A stretch of 64,000 nucleotides of DNA from Leptospira idonii (GTDB lineage: Bacteria > Spirochaetota > Leptospiria > Leptospirales > Leptospiraceae): positions 92,222 through 156,221 of the forward strand of contig NZ_RQHW01000008.1 of the NCBI RefSeq assembly GCF_004770995.1. Reading direction: 5' to 3'. Both the position numbers and the translations under genes were made by a program. Numbering within the stretch: the first letter of the stretch is position 1; each line of letters opens with the position of its first letter. Shown piece after piece: positions 1 through 9,393 of this stretch. Under the pieces are notes generated by a model. The model searched no databases. It had not been told where the DNA came from and worked only from the letters and a program-made list of their open reading frames with translations.

Positions 1-372
1 TCCGTTTTCGATAAAAAATCCATCCACCTTCACGTTCCTGACGGCGCCACTCCTAAAGACGGTCCGAGTGCGGGAATCACTATGGCTACCGCCTTACTTT
101 CTTTAGTCTTAGACAAAACCGTTCTTCCCGGATTCGGTATGACCGGTGAAATCACTCTTACGGGAGAAGTTCTTCCGATCGGCGGGCTCAGAGAAAAGAT
201 CGTAGCCGCCAAAAGAGTAGGCGTTAAAAAAATCATTTTTCCAAAGGACAATGAGAAGGCGTTTAAGGAAATTCCCGATTATGTAAAGAAGGGAGTTCAG
301 TTTTTTCCTGTTTCCCATTTTGATGAAGTAGTAGATTTAATTCTGCCGAAAAAGAAAAATAAAAAGAAGTAA
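1..372 (+). CDS. lon: Lon protease, C-terminal fragment (gene begins outside the window)
   Basis: This is the last 123 codons of an ATP-dependent Lon protease; the AAA+ and N-terminal domains lie upstream of the window. The reading frame is open from base 1. The proteolytic dyad is visible: Ser in the PKDGPSAG motif (bases 67-69) and Lys in GGLREK (bases 196-198), 43 residues apart as in E. coli Lon (Ser679/Lys722). Lon degrades misfolded and short-lived regulatory proteins in the cytoplasm. The C-terminus ends in a run of lysines. The stop lies 13 bases before the penicillin-binding protein gene, so the two may be cotranscribed. Confidence 0.96.
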   Translation, partial: SVFDKKSIHLHVPDGATPKDGPSAGITMATALLSLVLDKTVLPGFGMTGEITLTGEVLPIGGLREKIVAAKRVGVKKIIFPKDNEKAFKEIPDYVKKGVQFFPVSHFDEVVDLILPKKKNKKK

Positions 373-385
373 CGGTCGTAATGTT

Positions 386-2848
386 ATGAACAACCAGAAT
401 ACATTTATTCTCATTTTACGGGCATTAGCTCTTCACGCTTTGGATTTTGCCAAAAAACTCTGGGAAAAAAGAGTCACCTTGTTTTTCGTATCTTTCTTCG
501 TGTTTTTGTTTCTTTCCCTTTTTTTTCTGGGAGGAGCTTACGTTGTTTGGTCAGGAGAACAGGCAAGGGTAGAAAAATCTTTAGATAAATACAGATCCGA
601 AATTTCCAACTTTTACGACAGCTTTCAGCCGAAATCGGTTAAGATTTTGGATCGCGGGGGAAGGGTGATGGGGGAATTTTACAGAAGAAATTTCAGACCC
701 ATTCGTACGGACAATCTTAAGAAACATCATACCATTCTTTGGGCCGTTTTATCCTCCGAAGACAGGGAATTTTTTTCTCACGGAGGAGTGAATTATACTG
801 CGATCGGACGGGCCTTCGTTACGAATTTGATCCAGTTCCGTTTGTCCCAAGGCGGTTCTACCATCACACAACAGTTAGCTAAACTAACATTGAATTTAGG
901 AAAAAGAAACCTATTCAATAAATTTACGGAACTGTACTGCACGTTTTATATAGAAAGCAGATTCTCCAAAGATGAGATTTTGGCGATGTATCTGAACCAG
1001 ATCTTTTTGGGAGAAGGAAACACCGGTGTGGAAGAAGCGGCTCGTTATTATTTCCGTAAGCCTGCCACGGAACTCAGTCCGGAAGAAGCCGCCCTTCTTG
1101 TAGGAACCATTCCCGCACCAAGCGTCTTCAATCCGGTTCGTAATTTAGGAATCGCATTGTCCAGACAGAAACGAGTGTTATATGATATGGCTAGAAATCC
1201 GGAATTGAATCCTGTTCCTTCCGAGATTCCTAAAAAGTTCGGAGATTCGATCGAATCGAACGTCAAAAAATTCAAAACGATTTATAAAATCAAAGAATAC
1301 AAAGATGACGACGGAAATCCCCGCTACTCTAGTGAAATCGGAAAATACGGAGCGGATAAGGATTTTCGAATCAATCTGGCTCCCGATTTCAATGCGGAAG
1401 TGAGAAGATTCGTTTTGGAAAATTTTTCCAATGAGGATTTAGAAGAAAGAGGACTGCTTGTTTATTCCACTTTGGATTTAGACAAACAAAGAATGGCGGA
1501 AGAAGCTTTGCGTGTGGGAGTGGATTCCGTAAGAGGGGATTTGATCCAACAAGAGAACACTCTTTCCGCAAAAGGAAAAACGGAACTTGCGGAAGTCACC
1601 AGATCCATGTTGCCCCAAATGAGCGGATCTCTTATTTCTATGGATCCTGAAACAGGCGATATAGAAGCGTTAGTTGGGGGATATAAAATTTCCAACTCGT
1701 TCCGATTCAATCGTGCGGAAGATGCAAGAAGACAACCAGGCTCTACCATCAAAGCTCTTGTATATGCTCTGGCTTTTGAAAAAAGAGTCGTGAATCCTTC
1801 TTCCAAAATCGTAGACGAAAAATTGGATTTCTCCGGTTATTCTCCTAAAAACTGGTACAAAGGATTTAGAGGAGAGATGACGGTTCGAACCGCATTGGCG
1901 CAGTCAGTGAACACTGTGTCCGTAAAACTTCTTCATGAAGTGGGGTTAAGTTATTTTTTATCAAAATTAGGGCAGATTTTATCTCTTCCGGATGAGGAAA
2001 TCGAATCCCGCTTTCAAAAGAACCTATCTTTAGCTTTAGGTTCCGGGGAACTTTCTCCTTTGGAACTTTCCGTCATTTATTCCACTTTGGCCAACGGAGG
2101 AAGGAGAGTCACTCCTAGGAAGATCATCAAAATCACGGATCAGGATGGAAACGAATTTTATCAAACCACTCCCAATGAGGCCAGCGAACAAATATTAGAT
2201 CCTGTTGCCTGTGCTATGGCAATCAACACTTTGGAATCGGTTCTTACGGAACAAGGAACTATGAATCTAAAGAAAAAAGAGGGAGAGCCCAATTTGTTTG
2301 CGGGGAAAACAGGAACGGTTCAGTCTCCTAAAACCAAAAAAAGCAAATGGTCCGGTTTGACGGGAGTAAGGGACGTTTGGTTCGCAGGATTCGCCCCTCG
2401 CAATGTAACCGTTGTTTGGGTGGGACATGACGAAGGCGCTCCTTTTCCAGGTTCCGGATCGGGAGTGTCAGGGGGAATATGGTTGAAGTATGTTCAATCC
2501 GTAAAATCCAAAATCGGTTTCGGAACTCAATTGATTTCTAACTTTGTGGGCGATTTCGTAAAGGTGGATGTTTGTGCCGATGACGGAACTTTATTCGAAC
2601 ATTCTCCGAATTATGCCTGTAAGTTGCCATTATACGCTCAGTATTATTATATAGGTGATCTGCCTCCCAAAAGAGCCGGTTTCACTAAACCGCCGGAACC
2701 GGTTCCTGCACATGTTCCTGAAGAGCCGGGGGATTCTGAAATCTCTACTTATGAACTCCAGGAAGGAACGGAACCTCCCGCAGGAGTGGATGCGGTCGAA
2801 TTGGAACCTCCTATCATAGATAATCAGAGAGTGATTCGTAGCGAATGA
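386..2848 (+). CDS. mrcA: Class A penicillin-binding protein (bifunctional glycosyltransferase/transpeptidase)
   Basis: This 820-residue PBP1A-type enzyme polymerises and cross-links peptidoglycan at the outer face of the inner membrane. A single membrane anchor spans about residues 32-55. The GT51 glycosyltransferase domain follows, with the catalytic Glu in EDREFF (125-130) and GGSTITQQL near 157-165. The transpeptidase has the nucleophile in STIK (Ser453, Lys456), SVN at 507-509 and KTG at 641-643, so both activities look intact. The C-terminal 70 residues are Pro/Glu-rich and probably disordered. The ATG at 381 is followed at once by a stop, which leaves 386 as the start. The 3' end overlaps the convergent gene by 35 bases. 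Confidence 0.95.
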   Translation: MNNQNTFILILRALALHALDFAKKLWEKRVTLFFVSFFVFLFLSLFFLGGAYVVWSGEQARVEKSLDKYRSEISNFYDSFQPKSVKILDRGGRVMGEFYRRNFRPIRTDNLKKHHTILWAVLSSEDREFFSHGGVNYTAIGRAFVTNLIQFRLSQGGSTITQQLAKLTLNLGKRNLFNKFTELYCTFYIESRFSKDEILAMYLNQIFLGEGNTGVEEAARYYFRKPATELSPEEAALLVGTIPAPSVFNPVRNLGIALSRQKRVLYDMARNPELNPVPSEIPKKFGDSIESNVKKFKTIYKIKEYKDDDGNPRYSSEIGKYGADKDFRINLAPDFNAEVRRFVLENFSNEDLEERGLLVYSTLDLDKQRMAEEALRVGVDSVRGDLIQQENTLSAKGKTELAEVTRSMLPQMSGSLISMDPETGDIEALVGGYKISNSFRFNRAEDARRQPGSTIKALVYALAFEKRVVNPSSKIVDEKLDFSGYSPKNWYKGFRGEMTVRTALAQSVNTVSVKLLHEVGLSYFLSKLGQILSLPDEEIESRFQKNLSLALGSGELSPLELSVIYSTLANGGRRVTPRKIIKITDQDGNEFYQTTPNEASEQILDPVACAMAINTLESVLTEQGTMNLKKKEGEPNLFAGKTGTVQSPKTKKSKWSGLTGVRDVWFAGFAPRNVTVVWVGHDEGAPFPGSGSGVSGGIWLKYVQSVKSKIGFGTQLISNFVGDFVKVDVCADDGTLFEHSPNYACKLPLYAQYYYIGDLPPKRAGFTKPPEPVPAHVPEEPGDSEISTYELQEGTEPPAGVDAVELEPPIIDNQRVIRSE

Positions 2849-4256
2849 ATTTTTCGGAGATCATGTAGTTTTCCTGGATGGACCAAAGAAAAATCCAAGG
2901 TGCATCCTTCTCTACTTTCTCCAACACTTTCCATGCTGTTGTCTCATCTCTCCTGGAACGGTCTTTGAGTATCTTCAATACCTCTTCATTTTCATAGAAA
3001 GATCTATTGCCTCCGTTCCCTTTTTTTTCGGAGTGAAACAAAGGATCCAAAAAGTTCCAAACAGATTCATAATCCGCATACCATGTAAGCAGTGTTAAAT
3101 CACCTTTGCCTTCTCCGTTTTCTTTGTACAGAGGGGCTTTTTCCATCCCTTTCAGATTCGCTTTCAGTCCTATATTCTTTAATGCTTGTAAGATGGCTCG
3201 TCCTTTCGTTTGATTTTCATCGTCTCCCCTCATCCTGAATTCGAGAGTAGTATCTAAAATTTTAGGATAACATTTGGATTGTTTCAAATATTCCATAGCT
3301 TTCTTAGGATCATAAGGATAAGAAGCGGCAGGAACTTTCGTTTTCGGAAAAGCTGTTTCGAAAAAAGGAAGAGGAACCGGACCGAAACTCAAATCGGCTT
3401 TGTCCTCCAAAAGTTTAGAGATGATTTCTTGTCTGTTTATCGAATAATTGATCGCATAACGAAAGTTTTTATCAAAACAAGGATTGGTTTGGTTGATGGC
3501 AACGTATTGGATGGATCTTCCTTTTTTGACCAATGTGTTCTCTTGTTTCGCTTCCGGCAAAGACAACAAAAAGTCAGTGAGTTTGAAAGCATCCAATTCT
3601 CCCTTTCTGTATAAAAATAAGGAAGTGCTGGATTGGGGAAGGATGCGGATGCGGATCGTTCCAGGAAGAGAAGGGTTTGGTTCTTTCAAACTCAAATCGA
3701 TGAATTCGTTTTTTTTCCAAAAATCAACACGATAGGCTCCGAAAGAATGAAACTCTCCCGTTTCAGTGAATTTTTTTTTCGAAAGTATCGAAGCGAAAGG
3801 AAGTGCTAATTTCTCCTTAGCCTCTTCCTCCGAAGTATTTTCATCTAACGAAAGTATAATGGAGTTCGGTTCGGAAGATAAAGATATCTTTTTTAGAAAA
3901 TGATAATCCCCTTTTCTAGGAGAGTTTCCTTGCAGCAGACGGTTGAGTGAAAAAAGAACATCTTCCGCGCTGGGTCCGTTTTGCGTCTTTCGCAATCGAA
4001 TTTCCCATACGATTCCATCTTTCTCTTTTTTCCATACGGAAGAAGAGGCGAGATTTTCAATGGGTCTGGAATCTTGGATGCGAAAAAGCCCCGCATACAG
4101 AAACTTAGAAAGTTTTCCACTGACTAAATCCGTGGCGAAAAGCGGATCCAAACTGGGAGGATCCGTAGGGAATGCGATGGAGATCTCTGCATCTTGCTTT
4201 GTTTTTTGGCAAAAAGTGAGGGACAAGAGGAGGAAAACAAGGGAAAAGGTTCTCAT
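2814..4256 (-). CDS. Oligopeptide/dipeptide ABC transporter substrate-binding lipoprotein (SBP family 5)
   Basis: A 480-residue extracytoplasmic solute-binding protein of the OppA/DppA type. The N-terminus is a short hydrophobic signal ending in LTFC, so Cys16 is the likely lipidated residue. The family signature is visible at the mature N-terminus (PTDPPSLDPLFATD) and in the late NGEGKGDLTLLTWYADYE segment. Such proteins deliver peptides or similar ligands to an inner-membrane ABC permease. No permease or ATPase genes of that system are adjacent, so it may work with a distant transporter. The gene is divergent from the MsbA-type exporter with only two bases between start codons. It converges on and overlaps the PBP gene. 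Confidence 0.88.
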   Translation of the reverse strand: MRTFSLVFLLLSLTFCQKTKQDAEISIAFPTDPPSLDPLFATDLVSGKLSKFLYAGLFRIQDSRPIENLASSSVWKKEKDGIVWEIRLRKTQNGPSAEDVLFSLNRLLQGNSPRKGDYHFLKKISLSSEPNSIILSLDENTSEEEAKEKLALPFASILSKKKFTETGEFHSFGAYRVDFWKKNEFIDLSLKEPNPSLPGTIRIRILPQSSTSLFLYRKGELDAFKLTDFLLSLPEAKQENTLVKKGRSIQYVAINQTNPCFDKNFRYAINYSINRQEIISKLLEDKADLSFGPVPLPFFETAFPKTKVPAASYPYDPKKAMEYLKQSKCYPKILDTTLEFRMRGDDENQTKGRAILQALKNIGLKANLKGMEKAPLYKENGEGKGDLTLLTWYADYESVWNFLDPLFHSEKKGNGGNRSFYENEEVLKILKDRSRRDETTAWKVLEKVEKDAPWIFLWSIQENYMISEKFIRYESLSDYL

Positions 4257-4258
4257 AC

Positions 4259-6142
4259 GTGAAGATTTACCGAAAGCTTTGGCCTTACCTTGTAAAATAC
4301 AAATATAGACTCAGTTTTGGTATATTCCTTTCTATTTTTGTTTCCATTTTTAACGGAGTTTCTCTCACTTCTCTCATTCCTATTTTCAATTCACTCGGAA
4401 CCGGGGACAATTACAAGTTTCAGATTGCACTCACTTCCAGAGACAATGTGGTTCTGGAAAAATCGAAATCGGGAAAAGATCTGGAAGGATACGAGTATGG
4501 AGAGTGGCTGTTTGCCAAAGGTAAAACTTCCCTCAATGAAGAACTTGCTAAAAAAGATCCGGATAAACTCGTCTTTTTATTCTGCCTCATCATTCTTCCC
4601 GTATATCTATTGAAGTTAATCTGTTTGGCGGGAACAGTTTACTTTGTCAACTCTGCAGGTCTGCTTTCCGTAAGGGACATCCGGCAGGTTTTATATGAGA
4701 AACTACAAGAACTTCCGTTAAACGATTTTCTCCGTGAGAAAACGGGAGTCCTTATGAGCCGCATCATCAACGATGTGGATACTGTCGGGAAAGTTGTCTC
4801 CAACGACTTAAAAGATGCCATCAATGATTTTTTCTATATAGTCACTCACTTGCTGTTATTGCTTCTTATCAGCTGGCAGCTCTTCTTTCTGATCTTCGTA
4901 GTGATTCCTCTTATCATCGGTCCTGTCAGTGCATTCGCAGACCGCATCCGAAGAACTACCAAAAATCAGCAGGAACAATTGGCAGCTTTGAACGGAGACT
5001 TGCAAGAAGTGATTTCAGGAATTCGAGTGATTCGTGCGTTCTCTATGGAAGAGAAAGAGTCCGATCGTTTTTATCATGTGAATGACGACCTCTCCGAAAA
5101 AACATTCAAAACCCATTTTTATCATCAAGTCGGACCCGCCTTGATCGAGTTATCCGGTGCGGTTGTGACTATGGTGTTTTTAGGGATCGGCGCTTATCTT
5201 TTGGAAGTTACAAAAATGACCAAAGGGGAGTTCTTAACTTTTTTTATCGTACTTATCTTTCTAATGCGTCCTTTGAAACAGATGAGCATTTTGATCAATC
5301 TTGTACAGGCATCCGTTTCCGCAAGTGATCGTGTATTTGAAGTATTGGGTCGTGAAACAGATATTAAAGAGCCGCAATCTCCATTTGCACTCGGCCCTTT
5401 GGAAAAGAACATCGTCTATGATCATATTTCTTACGTATATCCTGGAACAGAAGTTTACGCTCTGAAAGATTTGAATTTGGTTCTTCCTAAGGGAGGAACC
5501 ATTGCGATCGTAGGTTCTTCCGGTGCTGGGAAATCCACACTGGTGGATCTTTTGCCTAGGCTTATCGATCCTACGGAAGGAAAGGTTCTTTGGGACGGGA
5601 TCGATGCAAAAGATCTTTCTTTGGATAATCTTAGAAAACGGATCGGTGTCGTTTCTCAGAACATTTTTTTATTCAACGGTTCCGTTAGAGAGAACATTGC
5701 GTACGGAAATCCTAGTGCAAGCGAAGCGGAAATTCGAAAAGCGGCTGAGGATGCATTCGCATCCGAATTTATCGAATCTTTCGAGGACGGTTACGATACG
5801 GTCGTAGGAGAAAGAGGAGTGATGCTTTCCGGAGGACAAAGACAAAGGATATCAATTGCACGTACGCTTCTTGCTAATCCTGAAGTATTGATTTTGGATG
5901 AAGCTACTTCCGCATTAGATACTGAATCCGAACGATTGATTCAGCAAGCATTTGTTAGACTTTATCAAAACAAAACAGTGATTATCATCGCACACCGTTT
6001 ATCCACGGTGAAGATTGCGGATACGATTTATTATTTGGAAAACGGAGAAATCGTAGAACAGGGAAGCCACCAAGAACTGCTGTCTAGGGAAGACTCCAAA
6101 TACAAAAGACTATACGATCTACAGTTTTCCGGGGCTACTTAG
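4259..6142 (+). CDS. msbA: MsbA-type lipid/multidrug ABC exporter (fused TMD-NBD)
   Basis: A 627-residue half-transporter with an N-terminal six-helix transmembrane domain (about residues 15-350) and a C-terminal nucleotide-binding domain. The NBD is complete: Walker A GSSGAGKST (419-427), Q-loop Gln467, signature LSGGQ (523-527), Walker B ending D547-E548, and H-loop His579. The closest functional model is MsbA, which flips lipid A core across the inner membrane, but closely related multidrug exporters cannot be excluded from sequence alone. The extracytoplasmic loop after TM1 (about residues 45-105) is longer than in E. coli MsbA. The start is GTG at 4259, so its promoter must lie inside the divergent binding-protein gene. 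Confidence 0.9.
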   Translation: MKIYRKLWPYLVKYKYRLSFGIFLSIFVSIFNGVSLTSLIPIFNSLGTGDNYKFQIALTSRDNVVLEKSKSGKDLEGYEYGEWLFAKGKTSLNEELAKKDPDKLVFLFCLIILPVYLLKLICLAGTVYFVNSAGLLSVRDIRQVLYEKLQELPLNDFLREKTGVLMSRIINDVDTVGKVVSNDLKDAINDFFYIVTHLLLLLLISWQLFFLIFVVIPLIIGPVSAFADRIRRTTKNQQEQLAALNGDLQEVISGIRVIRAFSMEEKESDRFYHVNDDLSEKTFKTHFYHQVGPALIELSGAVVTMVFLGIGAYLLEVTKMTKGEFLTFFIVLIFLMRPLKQMSILINLVQASVSASDRVFEVLGRETDIKEPQSPFALGPLEKNIVYDHISYVYPGTEVYALKDLNLVLPKGGTIAIVGSSGAGKSTLVDLLPRLIDPTEGKVLWDGIDAKDLSLDNLRKRIGVVSQNIFLFNGSVRENIAYGNPSASEAEIRKAAEDAFASEFIESFEDGYDTVVGERGVMLSGGQRQRISIARTLLANPEVLILDEATSALDTESERLIQQAFVRLYQNKTVIIIAHRLSTVKIADTIYYLENGEIVEQGSHQELLSREDSKYKRLYDLQFSGAT

Positions 6143-6149
6143 CTCTAAT

Positions 6150-6566
6150 CTAAGCTAGGCGAGAAGTCCCGCAATTGGGACAAAAATTCGCATTCGGTAT
6201 GGAAATCGCCGATCCGCAATTACCGCATTTCCATCCGGCAGAGGAAGGCACGGGAATGATCGTTTGCGGAACAGATTCTTTTTTTCTGTTTCCTATTTTC
6301 GATTCCAAATCATCTAATTCTTGTAAGAAGGGTAAAGATAGGGTTTGGAATTCCTCTTCTGTCAATTTTTTTGCGTAATAATCGGAACGGACGTCCTTTA
6401 AGGAATCGAGTAAATTTCTTTTTTTCTGAGTAAGTGCTAGAAGTGTTTGGTCTTCGTCTTCTCCGAAAGGAGAAACATGACTTTGAAAACGCAGATAGAA
6501 GATAACGAAAGGAAGAAGGAGAATGATTCCAAAAAGCAGGATGTAGAAATAAAGTAGAAAATCCAT
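6150..6566 (-). CDS. Membrane-anchored zinc-ribbon protein
   Basis: A 138-residue protein with one N-terminal transmembrane helix (about 3-25), a charged and probably coiled-coil middle (41-95) and a C-terminal zinc ribbon formed by CGNC (Cys114, Cys117) and CPNC (Cys129, Cys132). The ribbon faces the cytoplasm if the helix is a simple N-out anchor. Its partner is unknown. The Lys/Asp-rich helical middle resembles CcmH/CcmI-like membrane proteins only in general layout. It converges on the exporter gene with an 8-base gap. I cannot give a function. Confidence 0.75.
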   Translation of the reverse strand: MDFLLYFYILLFGIILLLPFVIFYLRFQSHVSPFGEDEDQTLLALTQKKRNLLDSLKDVRSDYYAKKLTEEEFQTLSLPFLQELDDLESKIGNRKKESVPQTIIPVPSSAGWKCGNCGSAISIPNANFCPNCGTSRLA

Positions 6567-6640
6567 AATCTCATTTTTTGGACTTTTTCTTTTTATGCAA
6601 TCTCTTTATCTTTGTCCATAAGAGTGATTCGTTTTCCTTT

Positions 6641-8143
6641 ATGACTGTTACAAACCCATTTATCGAAAGCAGGTTGAAATCTCCCGAAGAGGTGGCTCTC
6701 CTCCTTCCCAGGGATGTGACTTTAGGTTGTTCCGGGTTCACCCCTGCAGGTTACCCGAAACTCATTCCTCCTGCTTTTGCCAAGCGGATCGAAACGGAAC
6801 AAAAACAAGGTCACGAATTTTCGATTCGGCTTTATGCAGGCGCTTCCACTGGTGAAGAGTTAGACGGTGCTCTTGCCAAAACGGGAGCTTTAAAACTTAG
6901 AATTCCCTATCAATCCAACTCTTATCTTAGAAATCAAATCAATGCGGGCAATGTCGATTTCATCGATATGCATCTTTCTCATGTGGTGAAATATATTGAA
7001 CATGGAATTCTCCCTTCCATAGACGCTGCCATTGTGGAAGCAGTCGATGTCACTTCGGACGGTAAGGTTTATTTGACTACTTCCTCCGGGATGAGCGCCA
7101 CTTACTTACAAAAGGCGAAAGAAATTTATATCGAGTTAAGTGATGTCCATCCCCAAGAACTGAAGGGATATCACGATATTTATCTTCCTACTCATCATTC
7201 GAAAGGAGGTCCGATCCCTATTCTTTCTCCTGATGATCGGATCGGCCAGCCTTATGTGCAGGTGGATCCTTCTCTTATCAAGGGGATTGTTCGTTCGAGT
7301 GCCAGAGACGCAAGTGCTGAGTTCAAAGCACCGGATGCAGATTGTATCGCTATCGCCGATCATGTGTTAGAGTTTATTCGGGATGAAATCAAAAAAGGAC
7401 GAATTCCTAAGGAATATCTCCCTTTTCAAAATGGAGTCGGAAATATTGCCAATGCGGTTTTAGGCAGTATGGCAAAGAACGATCATTTTCATGAGATCCA
7501 AATGTATACGGAAGTGGTTCAAGATTCTGCGTTCGATTTGATCGATGCAGGAAAATTACAGGTCGCTTCTACATCAGCACTCACTTTCTCCGGAAAAGGT
7601 TTGGAACGGTTTCATAAAAATATAAACGAATGGAAATCCAAGTTTATCATTCGTCCTCAAGAAATTTCCAATCATCCTGAAGTGATTCGCAGGATGGGTC
7701 TCATTGCTATGAATACTGCATTGGAAGTGGATATCTACGGTAATGTGAATTCGACTCATGTGATGGGAACTTCCATGATGAACGGAATCGGTGGTTCCGG
7801 AGACTTCACCCGTAATTCTCATCTTTGTATATTCATGACTCCCTCTCTTGCTAAAAACGGAGACATTTCTGCGATCGTTCCTTTCGTTTCTCATACGGAT
7901 CACAGCGAACATTCCACTATGATTATTGTCACAGAACAAGGATTAGCTGATTTAAGGGGCTGCCCTCCTAAAAAAAGAGCAGAGTTGATCATAGAAAAAT
8001 GCGCTCATCCATCCTATCGGGATCGGCTGAGGAGTTATTATGAAACGGCAAAACAAGTTTCCAAAGGGAAACATACACCTCATCATTTGGAAGAAGCTTT
8101 GTCTTGGCATGTTCGATTTTTAAAAACAGGAAGTATGAAATGA
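6641..8143 (+). CDS. Acetyl-CoA hydrolase/CoA-transferase family protein (succinate- or acetate-type)
   Basis: A 500-residue class I CoA-transferase of the Cat1/ScpC/AarC group, which moves CoA between acyl groups such as succinyl, acetyl and propionyl. The likely active-site Glu is in YTEVVQDS (Glu291 from this start), close to AarC Glu294, and the glycine-rich GIGGSGDF near 382-389 is the conserved CoA/oxyanion segment. I chose ATG 6641 over the upstream TTG at 6578, because the extra 21 residues are hydrophobic and unlike the family. The stop overlaps the start of the next gene (ATGA), so the two are translationally coupled. Exact acyl specificity cannot be read from the sequence. Confidence 0.88.
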   Translation: MTVTNPFIESRLKSPEEVALLLPRDVTLGCSGFTPAGYPKLIPPAFAKRIETEQKQGHEFSIRLYAGASTGEELDGALAKTGALKLRIPYQSNSYLRNQINAGNVDFIDMHLSHVVKYIEHGILPSIDAAIVEAVDVTSDGKVYLTTSSGMSATYLQKAKEIYIELSDVHPQELKGYHDIYLPTHHSKGGPIPILSPDDRIGQPYVQVDPSLIKGIVRSSARDASAEFKAPDADCIAIADHVLEFIRDEIKKGRIPKEYLPFQNGVGNIANAVLGSMAKNDHFHEIQMYTEVVQDSAFDLIDAGKLQVASTSALTFSGKGLERFHKNINEWKSKFIIRPQEISNHPEVIRRMGLIAMNTALEVDIYGNVNSTHVMGTSMMNGIGGSGDFTRNSHLCIFMTPSLAKNGDISAIVPFVSHTDHSEHSTMIIVTEQGLADLRGCPPKKRAELIIEKCAHPSYRDRLRSYYETAKQVSKGKHTPHHLEEALSWHVRFLKTGSMK

Positions 8144-9393
8144 TTGCAGTGATCGGTTCAGGAATCACAGGTCTCACTACCGCATGGGCTTTGTCTAAAT
8201 ATTTTCCTGTTACTCTTTATGAAAAACACTCGGAAATAGGGATGGCAGCCTTCGGCGCTAAACATCAAATCAACGGACATTCGTTCGAATTCGATATTCC
8301 TTTCCGAACCATCAAAAGGGATTATTATCCTACACTTTTCCGTATTTACGATAAAGCGGGGATTTTGACGAGACCTGTCGATTATTCTTTTCGAGTAGAG
8401 TCGGAAGAAAAACCGGTTTTCGGATTTCGCTCTTATTCAGTTGCGGGCAGTACATTCGGATTCCCCACTTTCGATTCTTTCCGAACGAAAAAAGGACGAT
8501 CCATATTCTTCGACTTACTTCGATTTTATGCTAATTCCAAATCCGATTGGAAGAAAGAAAAAAATCCCGTCAGCATTTTGGAGTTTTTGAAAAAAAACAA
8601 ATACTCTAAAGAATTCATCCACGAATTTCTTCTGCCTACATTCGCTCTGGTAAATACATGCAAAACGAAAACCGTAGGAGAATATCCTGCGGAAACCATC
8701 ATAGGATATCATTCCAGAGGGTATTCCTATACACCTCAAGAAACTGCCAGTTTCGGAACAAGAGACATCGTCAATCGGATGGTTGCAGGAATCGGAAACA
8801 TTGAATTGGGTGCGAAGATCCGTTCGATTGGAAGTGAGAAGGGAAAACCTGTGATTCACTTTGAATCCGGAACAAAAGAGTTCGATCATATCATCGTAAC
8901 GACCCAAGCGAATCAGGCATATTCTTTGTTAGATGACTCTTACGCATCCGAAAAAAAGGCACTTTCCTATTTCAGATACGAGGCAAGTGATGTAATCGTT
9001 CATTCCGATGCGGATTATTTAAAAAAAAGAGACGTATCGCTTCTTTTTAAAGTGGATGAAAGATTCGATAAACCGGAAGTTACTTTGGATTTGGGAAGGA
9101 TCATGCCCGAATTGAAAGGGGAAAATATCTTTCAAACCTGGAATCCTCATCATTTTCCGGAAGAAACTAAAATTTTGAAGTTAGCAAAGTTCGAAAGACC
9201 TATCGTTGATTCCGAAACCATTTTCGGTATCCGAGGAATTGAGACTCTGCATTCCGAAGCGAACAGAAAGATTTGGCTTTGCGGTTCTTATTCCTTATTC
9301 GGAATCCCTCTCTTGGAAGCAGGGGCGAAGTCGGCGATGAATGTTGCGGAGAAAATCAGCAAACGAAGCTTAGATGAGATCCTTTCTAATTAG
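8140..9393 (+). CDS. FAD/NAD(P)-binding oxidoreductase (amine-oxidase-like, COG2907 type)
   Basis: A 417-residue flavoprotein. The dinucleotide-binding Rossmann motif GSGITG sits at residues 6-11, followed by an acidic residue in LYEK that would bind the ADP ribose. The C-terminal segment WLCGSYSLFGIPLLEAGAKS is the usual FAD-closing stretch. The layout resembles COG2907 proteins found in fatty-acid-modification operons, although here the neighbours are a CoA-transferase and, convergently, a SAM methyltransferase. The start at 8140 overlaps the CoA-transferase stop by four bases; the longer frame from 8104 is rejected because it puts 12 residues before the Rossmann strand. Substrate unknown. 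Confidence 0.82.
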   Translation: MIAVIGSGITGLTTAWALSKYFPVTLYEKHSEIGMAAFGAKHQINGHSFEFDIPFRTIKRDYYPTLFRIYDKAGILTRPVDYSFRVESEEKPVFGFRSYSVAGSTFGFPTFDSFRTKKGRSIFFDLLRFYANSKSDWKKEKNPVSILEFLKKNKYSKEFIHEFLLPTFALVNTCKTKTVGEYPAETIIGYHSRGYSYTPQETASFGTRDIVNRMVAGIGNIELGAKIRSIGSEKGKPVIHFESGTKEFDHIIVTTQANQAYSLLDDSYASEKKALSYFRYEASDVIVHSDADYLKKRDVSLLFKVDERFDKPEVTLDLGRIMPELKGENIFQTWNPHHFPEETKILKLAKFERPIVDSETIFGIRGIETLHSEANRKIWLCGSYSLFGIPLLEAGAKSAMNVAEKISKRSLDEILSN

